Source: Duganella sacchari (lineage in GTDB: Bacteria > Pseudomonadota > Gammaproteobacteria > Burkholderiales > Burkholderiaceae_D). Taken from it: a DNA stretch of 64,000 nucleotides. Shown here in pieces: positions 23,844-32,981 of this stretch; position 1 is the stretch's first letter; the number at the start of each line of letters is the position of its first letter. Location of the stretch: assembly GCF_900143065.1 (NCBI RefSeq), contig NZ_FRCX01000019.1:1-64000 (forward strand). The letters run 5' to 3'. The notes under the pieces are model-generated. The model was not told the origin of the DNA. It saw nothing but the letters and a program-made list of their open reading frames with translations, and ran no database searches. The position numbers were made by a program, and so were the translations under genes.

Positions 23844-25999
23844 GCTCCAGCCTTCATAATTGCAATGACTTCTGGATTGTCACGCCAGCTCTCTTTTATG
23901 TCATCAAAGCGATTCAGCTCGATGGATAATTGCCGCGCATAACTTGCTACAGTTAGGAGATCGTTGTCCTTAATTGCCTGTTGCGCATTCATCAGAATGA
24001 TTGGGATAATTCTCTGTGTATCGCGGCGCCCAGTCCTCTCCTCAATGCGATTGATACATTCGCTTTGACAGTTTGCGATATTCGGAATACCTTTCTTTGT
24101 ACTGCACAACCCAATCTCGCCATCTGTCTTCGTACATACGACGTGTGCATTCACAAGACGCATGCATTGTCCATTATTGGTGAGCAGTACTGCGAGTTCA
24201 TGTGAAGTTTCTACTTCCCAAATTTTACCCGTTCGGTGGAGTTCGCTTTTATAGCTGCTTACAGTCGAACTAAGAACAGGAGCGCCCAGACCGCCATGCC
24301 CTGCGTATGGCAGGATAGTTGGCTTGTGCACAGCTTCATACATGTCTTCAATTAGATGCTGCGCCCGCATGACCCGAAGTTCGCGGGTGATGTCATCAAT
24401 CTCCTTAGCAAAGGAGCTATCGGTGAGCATATAACCCAGGGTCATCGTGATATCCTTGTGACCTAGGAGCCGCATCAGCACTTTTGGACTACCATCAATA
24501 GCCAAGCCTGCCAGGCGTGAAAGAGTCTTGCGGAAACGGTGCGTATGTAGATTTCTCCCTCCCGGGGTAGCTGTCATACCTATTCGCATTGCCAATCGCG
24601 TTAAGGATGCATTGGCAACGGCTAATCGTTCTTCCGCATCTGCCCTCGGTGAGGAGCCCAACGATGCCCAAAGGTGCTCTGGCACGCCGACAGGGTATTC
24701 TTCATCTTTTATTCCCTTTCTTATTTTGGCAAGCTTCTCACAGGCTTCTATGAGCTTTACCTGTTGTGCAAGAACGTCGACTAGAATTTCCGGCGCTGGC
24801 CATTGGCGTTCTTCACCATTGATCGCGAAGGCCAGTTTGTAAGTTTTTCCGTTTGCATACGGTTGACCGTCCCGGGCCCATTCAATGGATTCTCGTGGCA
24901 GTGTCATGATCTCACCGATTCGTCCAGCCATTACCAGTAGGGTGATCCACAGGTGGGCGCTTTGTAGGGTCAATGCCAGGGTTGCGACACTCGCCCATTT
25001 ACGGATCGGCCACTCGAAAGGGTCGATCTCTTCAATTGCTCGGCGAGCGCCTCGATAAGAGCCATGGCAAATTGGAAACGGCGGCGCTAGTATTGTATCT
25101 CCAGCGCTATCTCGCCAAGGGTTTGCATCAAAGTAGCTCGCGATAGATCGCGTCATCTTCATCGAATTGCTTTCAGTCTTCGAAGCAAAATTTATGTTGG
25201 CAATTAGCTCAGGGAGGGAATCTAATAGATGAATGAGATTGGGGCCCAAAACCTGCACTATCCATAGTACCCGTGGCCCCATTTGGGCTAAGAATTCGTC
25301 AGGGATTGGTTGATATGGTGTGGATTCTTTCTCAGGACTCCGCGCGGCGACTTCGCCCCGGGGTGAGGTGGTATTTCCAGCGAACTCGATGGCCGGTGGC
25401 GCATCGCCCCAAAGCCCGCGATTCCGGAGCTCTGTAAGTCGCCTTAAGTGGTCCCGGGTATGACGAGAGGAGCGCAGTTCGCGCAAATCTTCAGCCGTTA
25501 GAGTGATAGCGAACTCAAAGCTCGTGTAAGTCGGTGTAGATAATCTGTTTAGTATGCCTCGTGCAACAATCGTATTAAACTTCGTATATAAAGCCGAAGC
25601 GATCGTGCTAGCATCAAGTGATTTGTGACGGTTTTTGCCAAGGCTCGACGGCCCCATCCGCATTAACAAACCTAGCCGGGTGAGCCAAATCACTCCCTCG
25701 TCCAACAAAGCATCGAGTTGCGACGACGCGGTAAGCTTGGCAGGGAGCGCGCTTAAGAGCCTCTGGCGAAGATTGATGCAGCGTAATTGTGAGCCAAAAT
25801 GTTCAATCATAGATTGAGGCGTTTCCCAAAAACCAAGAGTTTCGCCATGTCCGAGGATAGCCTGGCACTGTCTTGCGCCTTCGGAGGGCAGTTGTTGAAG
25901 ACCCTCCAAAGGAAATGTTCCAATCAAGTTGACGTGGCTGTTGCATTGATCAACGGGATTTTCTAACGAGCGAGGGGGCGTCGGGGCTGATGTACTCAT
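23840..25999 (-). CDS. Tyrosine recombinase 3 of the module (TnpB-like, catalytically complete)
   Basis: A protein of 719 aa with a C-terminal tyrosine-recombinase domain that keeps the full set: Arg in AGRIGEIMTL, His-x-x-Arg in THRFRKTL, LLGHKDITMTLGYML for the second His and the nucleophilic Tyr. The long N-terminal half is not recognised. After the catalytic domain comes a Cys-containing extension (LCSTKKGIPNIANCQSECIN) as in Tn554 TnpB-type proteins. It would catalyse strand exchange for integration and excision. It lies 8 bp after recombinase 2 and overlaps the TnpC-like gene by 4 bp. Confidence 0.8.
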   Translation of the reverse strand: MSTSAPTPPRSLENPVDQCNSHVNLIGTFPLEGLQQLPSEGARQCQAILGHGETLGFWETPQSMIEHFGSQLRCINLRQRLLSALPAKLTASSQLDALLDEGVIWLTRLGLLMRMGPSSLGKNRHKSLDASTIASALYTKFNTIVARGILNRLSTPTYTSFEFAITLTAEDLRELRSSRHTRDHLRRLTELRNRGLWGDAPPAIEFAGNTTSPRGEVAARSPEKESTPYQPIPDEFLAQMGPRVLWIVQVLGPNLIHLLDSLPELIANINFASKTESNSMKMTRSIASYFDANPWRDSAGDTILAPPFPICHGSYRGARRAIEEIDPFEWPIRKWASVATLALTLQSAHLWITLLVMAGRIGEIMTLPRESIEWARDGQPYANGKTYKLAFAINGEERQWPAPEILVDVLAQQVKLIEACEKLAKIRKGIKDEEYPVGVPEHLWASLGSSPRADAEERLAVANASLTRLAMRIGMTATPGGRNLHTHRFRKTLSRLAGLAIDGSPKVLMRLLGHKDITMTLGYMLTDSSFAKEIDDITRELRVMRAQHLIEDMYEAVHKPTILPYAGHGGLGAPVLSSTVSSYKSELHRTGKIWEVETSHELAVLLTNNGQCMRLVNAHVVCTKTDGEIGLCSTKKGIPNIANCQSECINRIEERTGRRDTQRIIPIILMNAQQAIKDNDLLTVASYARQLSIELNRFDDIKESWRDNPEVIAIMKAGA

Positions 26000-26007
26000 A
26001 AGGCGGC

Positions 26008-28080
26008 CTATTTATCGAAGGATAGTGGCACTCCAGGAACATAATGTTTTCCATTTTTAATCGCATCCGCCCATTTCCTTCGTGAATCTATCACCAAATT
26101 GAGCTCAAAGAGTCGCAGTGCCGCGAGGTTGTTTGTGAGTTCCATTGAATAACTCGCAGAAATCCATGCTTCAATCGGCAGGTTCACTTGCAGCGCAAGT
26201 AACTCCTCGACACGCATAGAAATGCCATCGTAACTCTCGGGTAAAAGCACCGCGTTTTGTGGGCACAGCAGGCAACGATTATCATTGCATGGACCTTGGC
26301 CGGAGCTTCGGATTTGGAGCGAAGGATTGTATGGATCTTTACAACCTATGTTGAGGCGACTGCGCGAAAGTGCTCGATGTTCTGTCAGGCGCTGTTCCAT
26401 CTCCTGCGTCACTACTCCATGGCGGTGTAGATGCGCAAGGATCGTAAGATCCACACGGCCCTTTCCTAGCTCGCTCATCAGGATTTCGAGGAAGCGACGA
26501 ACTGAGTCATCGGCTTCTTTGTTCAAAACATTATTATTAATGTAATCGGAGCTGGTGCGAAGATGAGCATGCCCCAAAGCCCGTTTCACCGCGAGAATGT
26601 TACCGCCGCTGCTTCTGAAGACAAATGTGGCAAAGAAGTCACGAAAATCGCTTGGAGTAACATGCGGAATCCTAGACTCATTCCGTTCTGTTCGTTGGGC
26701 GTTTATTCGTTCCAATATTATTTCGAGATACGAAATTTTTCTACCCTCTTTGCTTGTCTTTCCTTCCAGGTATCTCGTACCAAGCCAGCCAATGTTTCCG
26801 CGTTTGTCCACATAAAGCCAAACGCTACGGCAACCTTGCTCAAGCCGTTGCAAAAGACCATACTGCCTAGACTGCTCTTTATATTCCGCGCCGTCGCGAA
26901 TAAAATCAATATAGCGGCGCTTTTCATCTTCAAGACGAACCTGAAGAACGGTGCGAAGCGATGAAACGCGTTCCATATACGTTTTTATCAAATGGCCAGG
27001 GCCAGATACCGTTTTCCAAAGCCCAATTATCGTTTGCTCCTTATTCTTGGCTCTCGCCTTATTCCCATTCAATAGGTAAGTTTCAGGAGTGAGTACAAAT
27101 CGCTTATGGAGGCCACTAAAATTATCTTTCGGGTGTGAAAATAAAAAATTCTGAGTTACGTCAAGGGCTTGAAGCGTCGAAGGATTCCAGCCACTGTTGC
27201 AAAGGCATAGATGGAAAATAGCATCGGCGTCCCATTTGGTAGGGAATATGGTTTCATGTAAGCGACTTATACTGAAGCCAGACTTTTTTTTAAAATGTGA
27301 TTGATCGATGCCGTCCCTCAGTTCGGCAGATGTCGGGACTTCTTTATCATATTTTTTCTGCACTGCGCGCATGTGTTGAATATGATGATATAAGTCGGCA
27401 TCCTGCTGTCCTTCAGGTGCGGTGTCGGATTCGTTGAGCCGATCTGCTAGCTCCCACTTCTCTAGAACAGTCCGACATTCTCGCTTAAGCGCCAAACGTA
27501 GCACCTTGATCTGTTCCTCTGGCGGTTGGTGACGTGTTGGGTCTCCGCTCTTTGGCGTTTGCCAGTATAGCGGGCGTGCGCCGAGAGCCATACGGGTAGC
27601 ATCTGCAATGGACCTGAAGATAGTAAAGGATGATCGGTCCATTTGGATTTTGTACGCGAAGTAACAATGAATCATCTCAAGCATTCGTACGTCCTCGATC
27701 CGGGCAGTACTTTCTCCTGTCTGTTCTGATGCAGCCTCTACTGCGTCAAAGAGGCGCCACCAGGCGCGCAGCGACTGAATGTAAGCGTCTACCGTCCCAG
27801 GACGAGCGGGGAGCAGGCTGTCTTTAATTGAGGGAGCCAGTTGATGGATTAATTTATGACGACCAGTAAAAGGAACAAACTTTGCGCTATTTCTTCCTCC
27901 TTCCACTTCTGTCTGCCCAGTAGCAAGTGTGTGAAGGTTAACCTCCTTAGGCTCCAATTCGTGGCGCGTCCAGAAGATCAACGGGTCATTCGATTCTGGC
28001 GCACCGGGCAATTGCACTGGGGCTGGCGTAAGCCCTGTGTGTTGCTTAAGGTGGTCCTTCTTGTAGTGACGAATACTCAT
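26008..28080 (-). CDS. Tyrosine-recombinase-like protein 2 of the module (catalytic residues partly missing)
   Basis: A protein of 690 aa. The recombinase core is recognisable (SGWNPSTLQALDV; SDFRDFFATFVFRSSGGN; ALGHAHLRTSSDYINNN), with GH and Tyr. But the first catalytic Arg position reads Asn (GWNPSTL where TGxR is usual) and the His of His-x-x-Arg is Ser. A Cys-rich patch CNDNRCLLCPQ follows the catalytic region, a possible zinc site. It is probably a structural or regulatory partner of the two active recombinases. It overlaps recombinase 1 by 4 bp (ATGA). Confidence 0.8.
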   Translation of the reverse strand: MSIRHYKKDHLKQHTGLTPAPVQLPGAPESNDPLIFWTRHELEPKEVNLHTLATGQTEVEGGRNSAKFVPFTGRHKLIHQLAPSIKDSLLPARPGTVDAYIQSLRAWWRLFDAVEAASEQTGESTARIEDVRMLEMIHCYFAYKIQMDRSSFTIFRSIADATRMALGARPLYWQTPKSGDPTRHQPPEEQIKVLRLALKRECRTVLEKWELADRLNESDTAPEGQQDADLYHHIQHMRAVQKKYDKEVPTSAELRDGIDQSHFKKKSGFSISRLHETIFPTKWDADAIFHLCLCNSGWNPSTLQALDVTQNFLFSHPKDNFSGLHKRFVLTPETYLLNGNKARAKNKEQTIIGLWKTVSGPGHLIKTYMERVSSLRTVLQVRLEDEKRRYIDFIRDGAEYKEQSRQYGLLQRLEQGCRSVWLYVDKRGNIGWLGTRYLEGKTSKEGRKISYLEIILERINAQRTERNESRIPHVTPSDFRDFFATFVFRSSGGNILAVKRALGHAHLRTSSDYINNNVLNKEADDSVRRFLEILMSELGKGRVDLTILAHLHRHGVVTQEMEQRLTEHRALSRSRLNIGCKDPYNPSLQIRSSGQGPCNDNRCLLCPQNAVLLPESYDGISMRVEELLALQVNLPIEAWISASYSMELTNNLAALRLFELNLVIDSRRKWADAIKNGKHYVPGVPLSFDK

Positions 28081-29444
28081 ATTCCATCTTCCAAATCGTC
28101 TTGACTCAGCTGCTCAACCCAGTTCTGGTGGAAATTCATGTTAATCCCGAGGCGGTCAGAAAGCCATTGTAGGTAAGCTATCGTCGTTTCCTGGCTCACG
28201 TGCCTTAGTTGAGGCTGAATTGTCAATTGGATGCAAGTCTCTGCCTGTAGTTGTAAGATCTTAAACACTGACTCATCGACCTTCATGTTCAACGCGCGAT
28301 CGACGATACTCCAGTATTGTTGGATATGCTTCCACAAAACGGAACAAGCCCAGAAGTCTCGAGCGAGATGCGGCGACCATCCTCTTGGCCGGTCCACGCT
28401 TCGCCAAAAATCATAAATATTATCCCCGGTGTACCGATTCCCGTTCCTTGGATTGAGAAATAAGTGCACAGCATCGTGTCTTATCCTCTCGGCTTCGCTG
28501 CGTGACTTTGCTTTGCGTGTAGCGAGCACTAGCGCCTTCGGGCGTACTCGCTCTCGGTATACATGGAGTTTCTGGGCTAGAGGCATTGGAATGCGAATGA
28601 TTCCGTGAGGCCCGATCTTGTCTCCGTGATCTCGGCCATATTCAGGACCTTTTGTATTAAATCGTAGGTCAATAAGCACTGCCTGATGCTCAATAGGCTT
28701 TTCAGGATTCACGATTCGCCATTCCCTCGGATCTATTGGCAACGTATCAACGCGCCAGGCAGCCGCCTCGGCTCGTCGAATTGCTGTCTCGAGAATAGTC
28801 TCAGCTATAAGAGCTTCAGTTGTACATCGTAAATTTAGTCGTTGAAGCCAATCAAAAATCTCTACTTCCTGAGGGAAGCCTAACCGTCGTTTCTCTTCTC
28901 GAACTTTCCCCTTTCGAGTTTCGACTGATTTTGTTTCACGCCCACTAAAACTCGAGGGACTGTAAGAGGAGTAGGTCTTAATTATTTTAGGAATGTGGAA
29001 TGGCTCTCGCAGTCCTTTATCTGCAGCCCAAGTCAGAAATTCGGCAGCTATTGACACGCGGACGTTAATGGTTCTAGGTTTCAGTCCAACGTTGTCGCGC
29101 GACCAGATGCCGGTTTGCATTTCGACCTGATAGTGCTGAATCAGGTCAATCTTATAATTCGCTTTTAGAGGATCCTTCGCGCGCACATGGCACCACTCAA
29201 GAAAGTTCGCCAGCCAATGGGCGTAATCTTTCATCGTTACCGAGCTGGGAGGGAGAGCAGATTCCTCTTTGCCACGTTGCTTCGGTTCCCATATGCCAAG
29301 CCCGCGATCAATCAGGAACTGGTTTGCGAGACGATGATATCCGGGGCGGTCGTCCATGATGAAAGGAAGGTGGGCGACTCTGCCGAATCCCTTTGATTCC
29401 AGGACGCCAGGGGTTGAATAGACGACTCGAAAACCATAGTTCAT
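28077..29444 (-). CDS. Tyrosine recombinase 1 of the module (TnpA/GmtY-like)
   Basis: 455 aa from ATG 29,444, which has GGAG 5 bp upstream; an ATG at 29,483 in frame lacks a ribosome site. It has a SAM-like N-terminal core-binding region (SSVTMKDYAHWLANFLEWCH), then catalytic Arg (TAIRRAEAAAW), His-x-x-Arg (SPHLARDFW), a His in QLRHVSQETT and the Tyr in IAYLQWL. It is the first gene of a four-gene operon that starts about 70 bp inside the element's right end and reads inward. It resembles Tn554 TnpA or the mobile-trio recombinase GmtY in position; the exact subfamily was not tested. Confidence 0.82.
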   Translation of the reverse strand: MNYGFRVVYSTPGVLESKGFGRVAHLPFIMDDRPGYHRLANQFLIDRGLGIWEPKQRGKEESALPPSSVTMKDYAHWLANFLEWCHVRAKDPLKANYKIDLIQHYQVEMQTGIWSRDNVGLKPRTINVRVSIAAEFLTWAADKGLREPFHIPKIIKTYSSYSPSSFSGRETKSVETRKGKVREEKRRLGFPQEVEIFDWLQRLNLRCTTEALIAETILETAIRRAEAAAWRVDTLPIDPREWRIVNPEKPIEHQAVLIDLRFNTKGPEYGRDHGDKIGPHGIIRIPMPLAQKLHVYRERVRPKALVLATRKAKSRSEAERIRHDAVHLFLNPRNGNRYTGDNIYDFWRSVDRPRGWSPHLARDFWACSVLWKHIQQYWSIVDRALNMKVDESVFKILQLQAETCIQLTIQPQLRHVSQETTIAYLQWLSDRLGINMNFHQNWVEQLSQDDLEDGI

Positions 29445-29519
29445 GGTGGCTCCATATCGAATGGCTCCATAGTAGTCCAACATTTACAGATCTAGTGATA
29501 ATTTTGCTTCCGTATAACG

Positions 29520-31010
29520 CAGCGGACCTTATACATGCTGACCGTGGTCGCTGCGGCGTTGTGGTTCAACCGCCTGACCAGCATCTCGCACGTGCTGTGC
29601 GCTGCGCTGGGCGTGGTGGTGGTGATCGATCCCTGGGCCGTGCTATGGCCGGGCTTCTGGCTGTCGTTTGGTGCAGTGGCGATTATTTTGTACGCGACGA
29701 TCGGCCGCACGGCGCCGCGGCCACAACGCGCGGACACGCAAGCTGGCGTTGCCGCTGCGCCGCGTCTGCCGCTGGCGCCATCGCGCTGGCAGCGCATGGC
29801 GCATTCGCTGCGTGTCGGCACGCATACGCAGTACGTGGTGACGTTTGGGCTGGTGCCGTTGACCATGTTGCTGTTCGGTCAGGTCTCTGTGGTCAGCCCG
29901 CTGGCCAATGCAGTGGCGATTCCGCTGGTCAGCCTGGTCGTCACGCCGCTTGCACTGATCGGCAGCATGCTGCCCGGTGTGCTGGCCGTTCCGGTACTGG
30001 GCTGCGCGCATTGGCTGGTGGAGATGCTGGCCCTGTGCCTGCAATGGTTCAGCGCCATGCGTTATGCTGTGTGGAGCGCACCGGTGCCGCCGTTCTGGAT
30101 GTTTTGCTGGGCGATGCTGGGCACCATCTGGCTGCTCGCGCCGCGCGGCTGGCCAGTGCGCTGGCTGGGCCTGGCCAGCTGGATTCCGCTGCTGGCCGCG
30201 CAGCCATCCCACCCGGCGTCCGGCCAGATGACCATTACCGCATTCGATGTAGGGCAGGGCATGGCGCTGCTGATCGAAACCCGTGGCCATCGGCTCCTGT
30301 ACGACACCGGCCCCGCCTACTCGCCCGAATCCGACGCTGGCAGCCGTGTCATCCTGCCGTACCTGCGGGCGCGCGGCATCAATGCGCTGGATGGCGTGAT
30401 TATTTCGCACAGCGACGCCGACCACTCCGGCGGCGCCCTCGCCGTACTCGATGGGATACGCACCGCCTGGGTGCTGTCGTCGCTGCCCGTCAACCATGCC
30501 ATTGTCCGGGCCGCGCGTCAGCACGTGTCCTGCGCGGCTGGCCAGAGCTGGACCTGGGACGGCGTGCGCTTTGAGATGCTGCACCCGCTGCCGGCCAGCT
30601 ATGCCGACGCCAGCCTCAAGCCCAACGCGCGCGGCTGCACGCTCAGAATCACGGCCGGTGGCAAATCCATGCTGCTGGCCGGGGATATCGAGGCCGCGCA
30701 GGAAGCGCAGCTGGTCGCCCGCGCGCCGGCGCAACTGCCAGCCGATATCCTGCTGGCGCCGCACCATGGCAGCGGCACCAGTTCGACGCCGGTCTTCCTG
30801 CGCGCGGTCCACCCGCAGGCGGCCATTTTCCAGGTCGGGCACCGCAACCGTTACCACCATCCCAAGCCGGAAGTCTACGAGCGCTACGGCGCCATGCACA
30901 TCCAGCGCTACCGTACCGACCAGCAGGGCGCTATCACCCTGGAGTTTGATGAAACTATACGAATAAGCACCTACCGCAGCACCCACGGCCGCTATTGGCA
31001 AGCACGCTAA
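29520..31010 (+). pseudogene. comEC: comEC, 3' part only, cut by the island
   Basis: About 497 codons remain of a protein usually near 800 aa. The part present holds late membrane helices of the competence domain (LLDPWAVLWPGFWLSFGA-like) and the C-terminal metallo-beta-lactamase-like domain (FDVGQGMALLIET, ISHSDADHSGG, APHHGS). The N-terminal OB/competence region is absent; upstream of codon CAG 29,520 the frame runs into element sequence. ComEC is the inner-membrane DNA channel for natural transformation, so competence is probably lost unless the element excises. An internal ATG at 29,535 could give a truncated product, but no promoter or ribosome site was recognised. Confidence 0.85.
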
Positions 31011-31084
31011 TTAGAGCGTTTCCACCAACAGCCCGCGCTTACTCACATTACAATGGGGCAAAAACTATCATACGGAGACCGCTT

Positions 31085-31921
31085 GTGAGCAAGCCCAAGC
31101 TGCATTTCGCGCACGCCAACAGCTACCCGGCAGGCGTCTATCGCCAGTTCTTTGCGCTGCTGTCTGAAGACTTCGACATCCAGTCGCTCGACATGCATGC
31201 CCATAATCCGCACTATCCCGTCACGGACGGCTGGCCGCATCTGGTCGATGAATACATCAACGAACTCACCACCCGCTACACCGAACCGGTGATCCTGGTC
31301 GGCCACTCGCTGGGCGGCATGCTGAGCATGATGGTGGCGCACAAACGTCCTGACCTGGTGCGTTGCGTGGTGATGCTGGATGCGCCCGTGGTCGGCGGCT
31401 GGCGCGCGTTCGCCTGGCGTATGATTAAGCTGCTGGGGCGCGCTTACGCCGTGCCGCCGGCCAAATTCTCTATTCGTCGCCGCAATGTGTGGCCCGACGT
31501 GAAAGCCGCCTACGACCACTTCGCCGCCAAGGACCTGTTTGCCGCCTGGGCGCCCGGCGTGCTGGGTGACTACATGGACAGCGGCCTGAAGCCGCATCCG
31601 GACGGCGTCCAGCTGCGGTTTACGCGTGAAAACGAAACCGCCGTCTATGCGACGCTGCCGCATCACCTGCCGAAGCTGCTGAGCAAAGGCTCTCCGGTGC
31701 CGATCGGTTTTATCGGCGGCGACAATTCCTGGGAAACCAGCCAGTCCGGCCATCAGCATACGCAGGCGCTGGTTGGCCGCCATTTCCGCATCCTGCCGGG
31801 CGGCCACCTGTTCCCGATGGAGACGCCAGCCGCTGCCGCGCAAGCCACCAAAGAGATGATTGCCGACCTGCTCGGCGGGCAGCCTGGTAAAAAAGTTCTT
31901 AAAAAAGAAGCTTTAGCGTAA
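31085..31921 (+). CDS. Alpha/beta hydrolase
   Basis: 278 aa from GTG 31,085 with GGAG 8 bp upstream. Alpha/beta-hydrolase fold: nucleophile elbow VGHSLGG, oxyanion HAN near the start (FAHANSYPAG), and a final His in PGGHLFPME. It is a serine hydrolase of unknown substrate, cytoplasmic. It follows comEC and precedes dcd. Confidence 0.85.
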   Translation: MSKPKLHFAHANSYPAGVYRQFFALLSEDFDIQSLDMHAHNPHYPVTDGWPHLVDEYINELTTRYTEPVILVGHSLGGMLSMMVAHKRPDLVRCVVMLDAPVVGGWRAFAWRMIKLLGRAYAVPPAKFSIRRRNVWPDVKAAYDHFAAKDLFAAWAPGVLGDYMDSGLKPHPDGVQLRFTRENETAVYATLPHHLPKLLSKGSPVPIGFIGGDNSWETSQSGHQHTQALVGRHFRILPGGHLFPMETPAAAAQATKEMIADLLGGQPGKKVLKKEALA

Positions 31922-31958
31922 AATCCCGGGCATTGTAAAACTTTAGGAATGCCTTGCG

Positions 31959-32525
31959 ATGACGATTAAAAGCGACAAATGGATACGCCGTATGGCGGAA
32001 GAACACGGAATGATCGAACCGTTCTTCCCGGACCAGATACGCCAGGAAGACGGCCGCAAGGTGATTTCATACGGCACCTCCTCGTACGGCTATGACATCC
32101 GTTGCGCCGACGAATTCAAGGTGTTCACCAACATCAACAGCACCATCGTCGATCCGAAGAACTTCGATTCGAACTCCTTCGTGGACGTGAAAAGCGATGT
32201 CTGCATCATCCCGCCGAACTCGTTCGCCCTGGCGCGCACCATGGAATACTTCCGTATTCCGCGCAGCGTGCTGACGGTTTGCCTGGGCAAATCGACCTAT
32301 GCCCGTTGCGGCATCATCGTCAACGTCACCCCGTTCGAACCGGAATGGGAAGGTTATGTGACGCTGGAGTTCTCCAACACCACGCCGCTGCCGGCAAAAA
32401 TCTACGCGGGCGAAGGCTGCGCCCAGGTGCTGTTCTTTGAAAGCGACGAGATCTGCGACGTCTCCTACAAGGACCGTAACGGTAAATACCAGGGCCAGCA
32501 TGGTGTAACCTTGCCAAAAGCCTAA
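31959..32525 (+). CDS. dcd: dCTP deaminase
   Basis: A protein of 188 aa, the normal length. It deaminates dCTP to dUTP, feeding thymidylate synthesis. Signature regions are visible: SYGTSSYGYDIR, the PPNSFALARTMEYF segment, the catalytic Glu region TPFEPEWEGYVTLEFSN, and AQVLFFESDE. It complements thyA and folA further along the window in dTMP supply. Confidence 0.96.
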   Translation: MTIKSDKWIRRMAEEHGMIEPFFPDQIRQEDGRKVISYGTSSYGYDIRCADEFKVFTNINSTIVDPKNFDSNSFVDVKSDVCIIPPNSFALARTMEYFRIPRSVLTVCLGKSTYARCGIIVNVTPFEPEWEGYVTLEFSNTTPLPAKIYAGEGCAQVLFFESDEICDVSYKDRNGKYQGQHGVTLPKA

Positions 32526-32552
32526 GCAGGGCCTTTACCGATCTTTACATCA

Positions 32553-32579
32553 CGCGGGCTGCGGCCCGCGTTTGTTTTT
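32553..32579 (+). terminator. Rho-independent terminator of dcd
   Basis: CGCGGGC-TGCG-GCCCGCG stem-loop followed by TTTGTTTTT, 27 bp after the dcd stop. Confidence 0.85.
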
Positions 32580-32621
32580 GCCGATAAGCTCATTAATGAA
32601 ATAAATTGATGAGGAGCAATC

Positions 32622-32981
32622 ATGGTGAGCGCATTGGGATCGAGTACAGCCGCAGCCAGCACCAGCGGCAGCGGCAGCGGCAGTTCGGACAGCAGCAGCG
32701 CAATCGCTGCCTTGCAGAAACAGTTGCAAAGTGTGCAAAAGGATTTGACCGAGGCGGCCAGGGATACCTCGGAAGCGGGTCAGCAAAAGACCAAGCTGCT
32801 GCAAACCCAGGTGCAGGCGCTGGAAGCCCAGATCGCCCAGTTGCAGGCGCAGGCAGCGCAGAAGGCGGCTCAGCAGGCCCAGCAGCAAGCCGAGGCCAAA
32901 CAGACCGCGCAGCAGCCCGGCACGGACAGCGACAAATCGCGCTACGCGACCGTCGGCAGCGTGATCGACACTAGCGCTTGA
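32622..32981 (+). CDS. FlxA-like coiled-coil protein
   Basis: A protein of 119 aa: a Ser/Gly-rich N-terminus, then a Gln/Ala-rich coiled coil (IAALQKQLQSVQKDLTEAA ... QVQALEAQIAQLQAQ). This is the FlxA-like family, small proteins of unknown function often linked to the flagellar regulon. GAGGAG precedes the ATG. The last 11 bp overlap the convergent sensor kinase gene. Confidence 0.8.
   Translation: MVSALGSSTAAASTSGSGSGSSDSSSAIAALQKQLQSVQKDLTEAARDTSEAGQQKTKLLQTQVQALEAQIAQLQAQAAQKAAQQAQQQAEAKQTAQQPGTDSDKSRYATVGSVIDTSA

Larger units (their letters stand above)
1..29515. mobile_element. Copper-resistance integrative element inserted in comEC (right part; left end outside window)
   Basis: The right boundary lies near 29,510-29,520, where a reading frame typical of ComEC resumes abruptly (QRT-L-Y-M-L) just outside a recombinase gene that reads into the element. 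Everything to the left is accessory: recombinases, a metal uptake set, a copper operon and IS fragments. The recombinase genes and several cargo genes are visibly more AT-rich than the core genes to the right. The left end and the 5' half of comEC are not in the window, so the element is at least 29.5 kb if it is a single unit. That it is one element and not several nested insertions is inference. The exact boundary could be fixed by aligning with an intact comEC from a relative. Confidence 0.7.

Noticed and set aside
29643..31001. Long antisense frame (452 codons) over comEC
   Set aside because: Shadow of the ComEC coding strand; no recognisable domain, low-complexity Arg/Gln/Gly product.
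29535..31010. Treating the remaining comEC frame as an intact gene starting at 29,535
   Set aside because: ComEC normally carries about 300 more N-terminal residues with the OB-like and first competence segments; homology begins abruptly at the element boundary.
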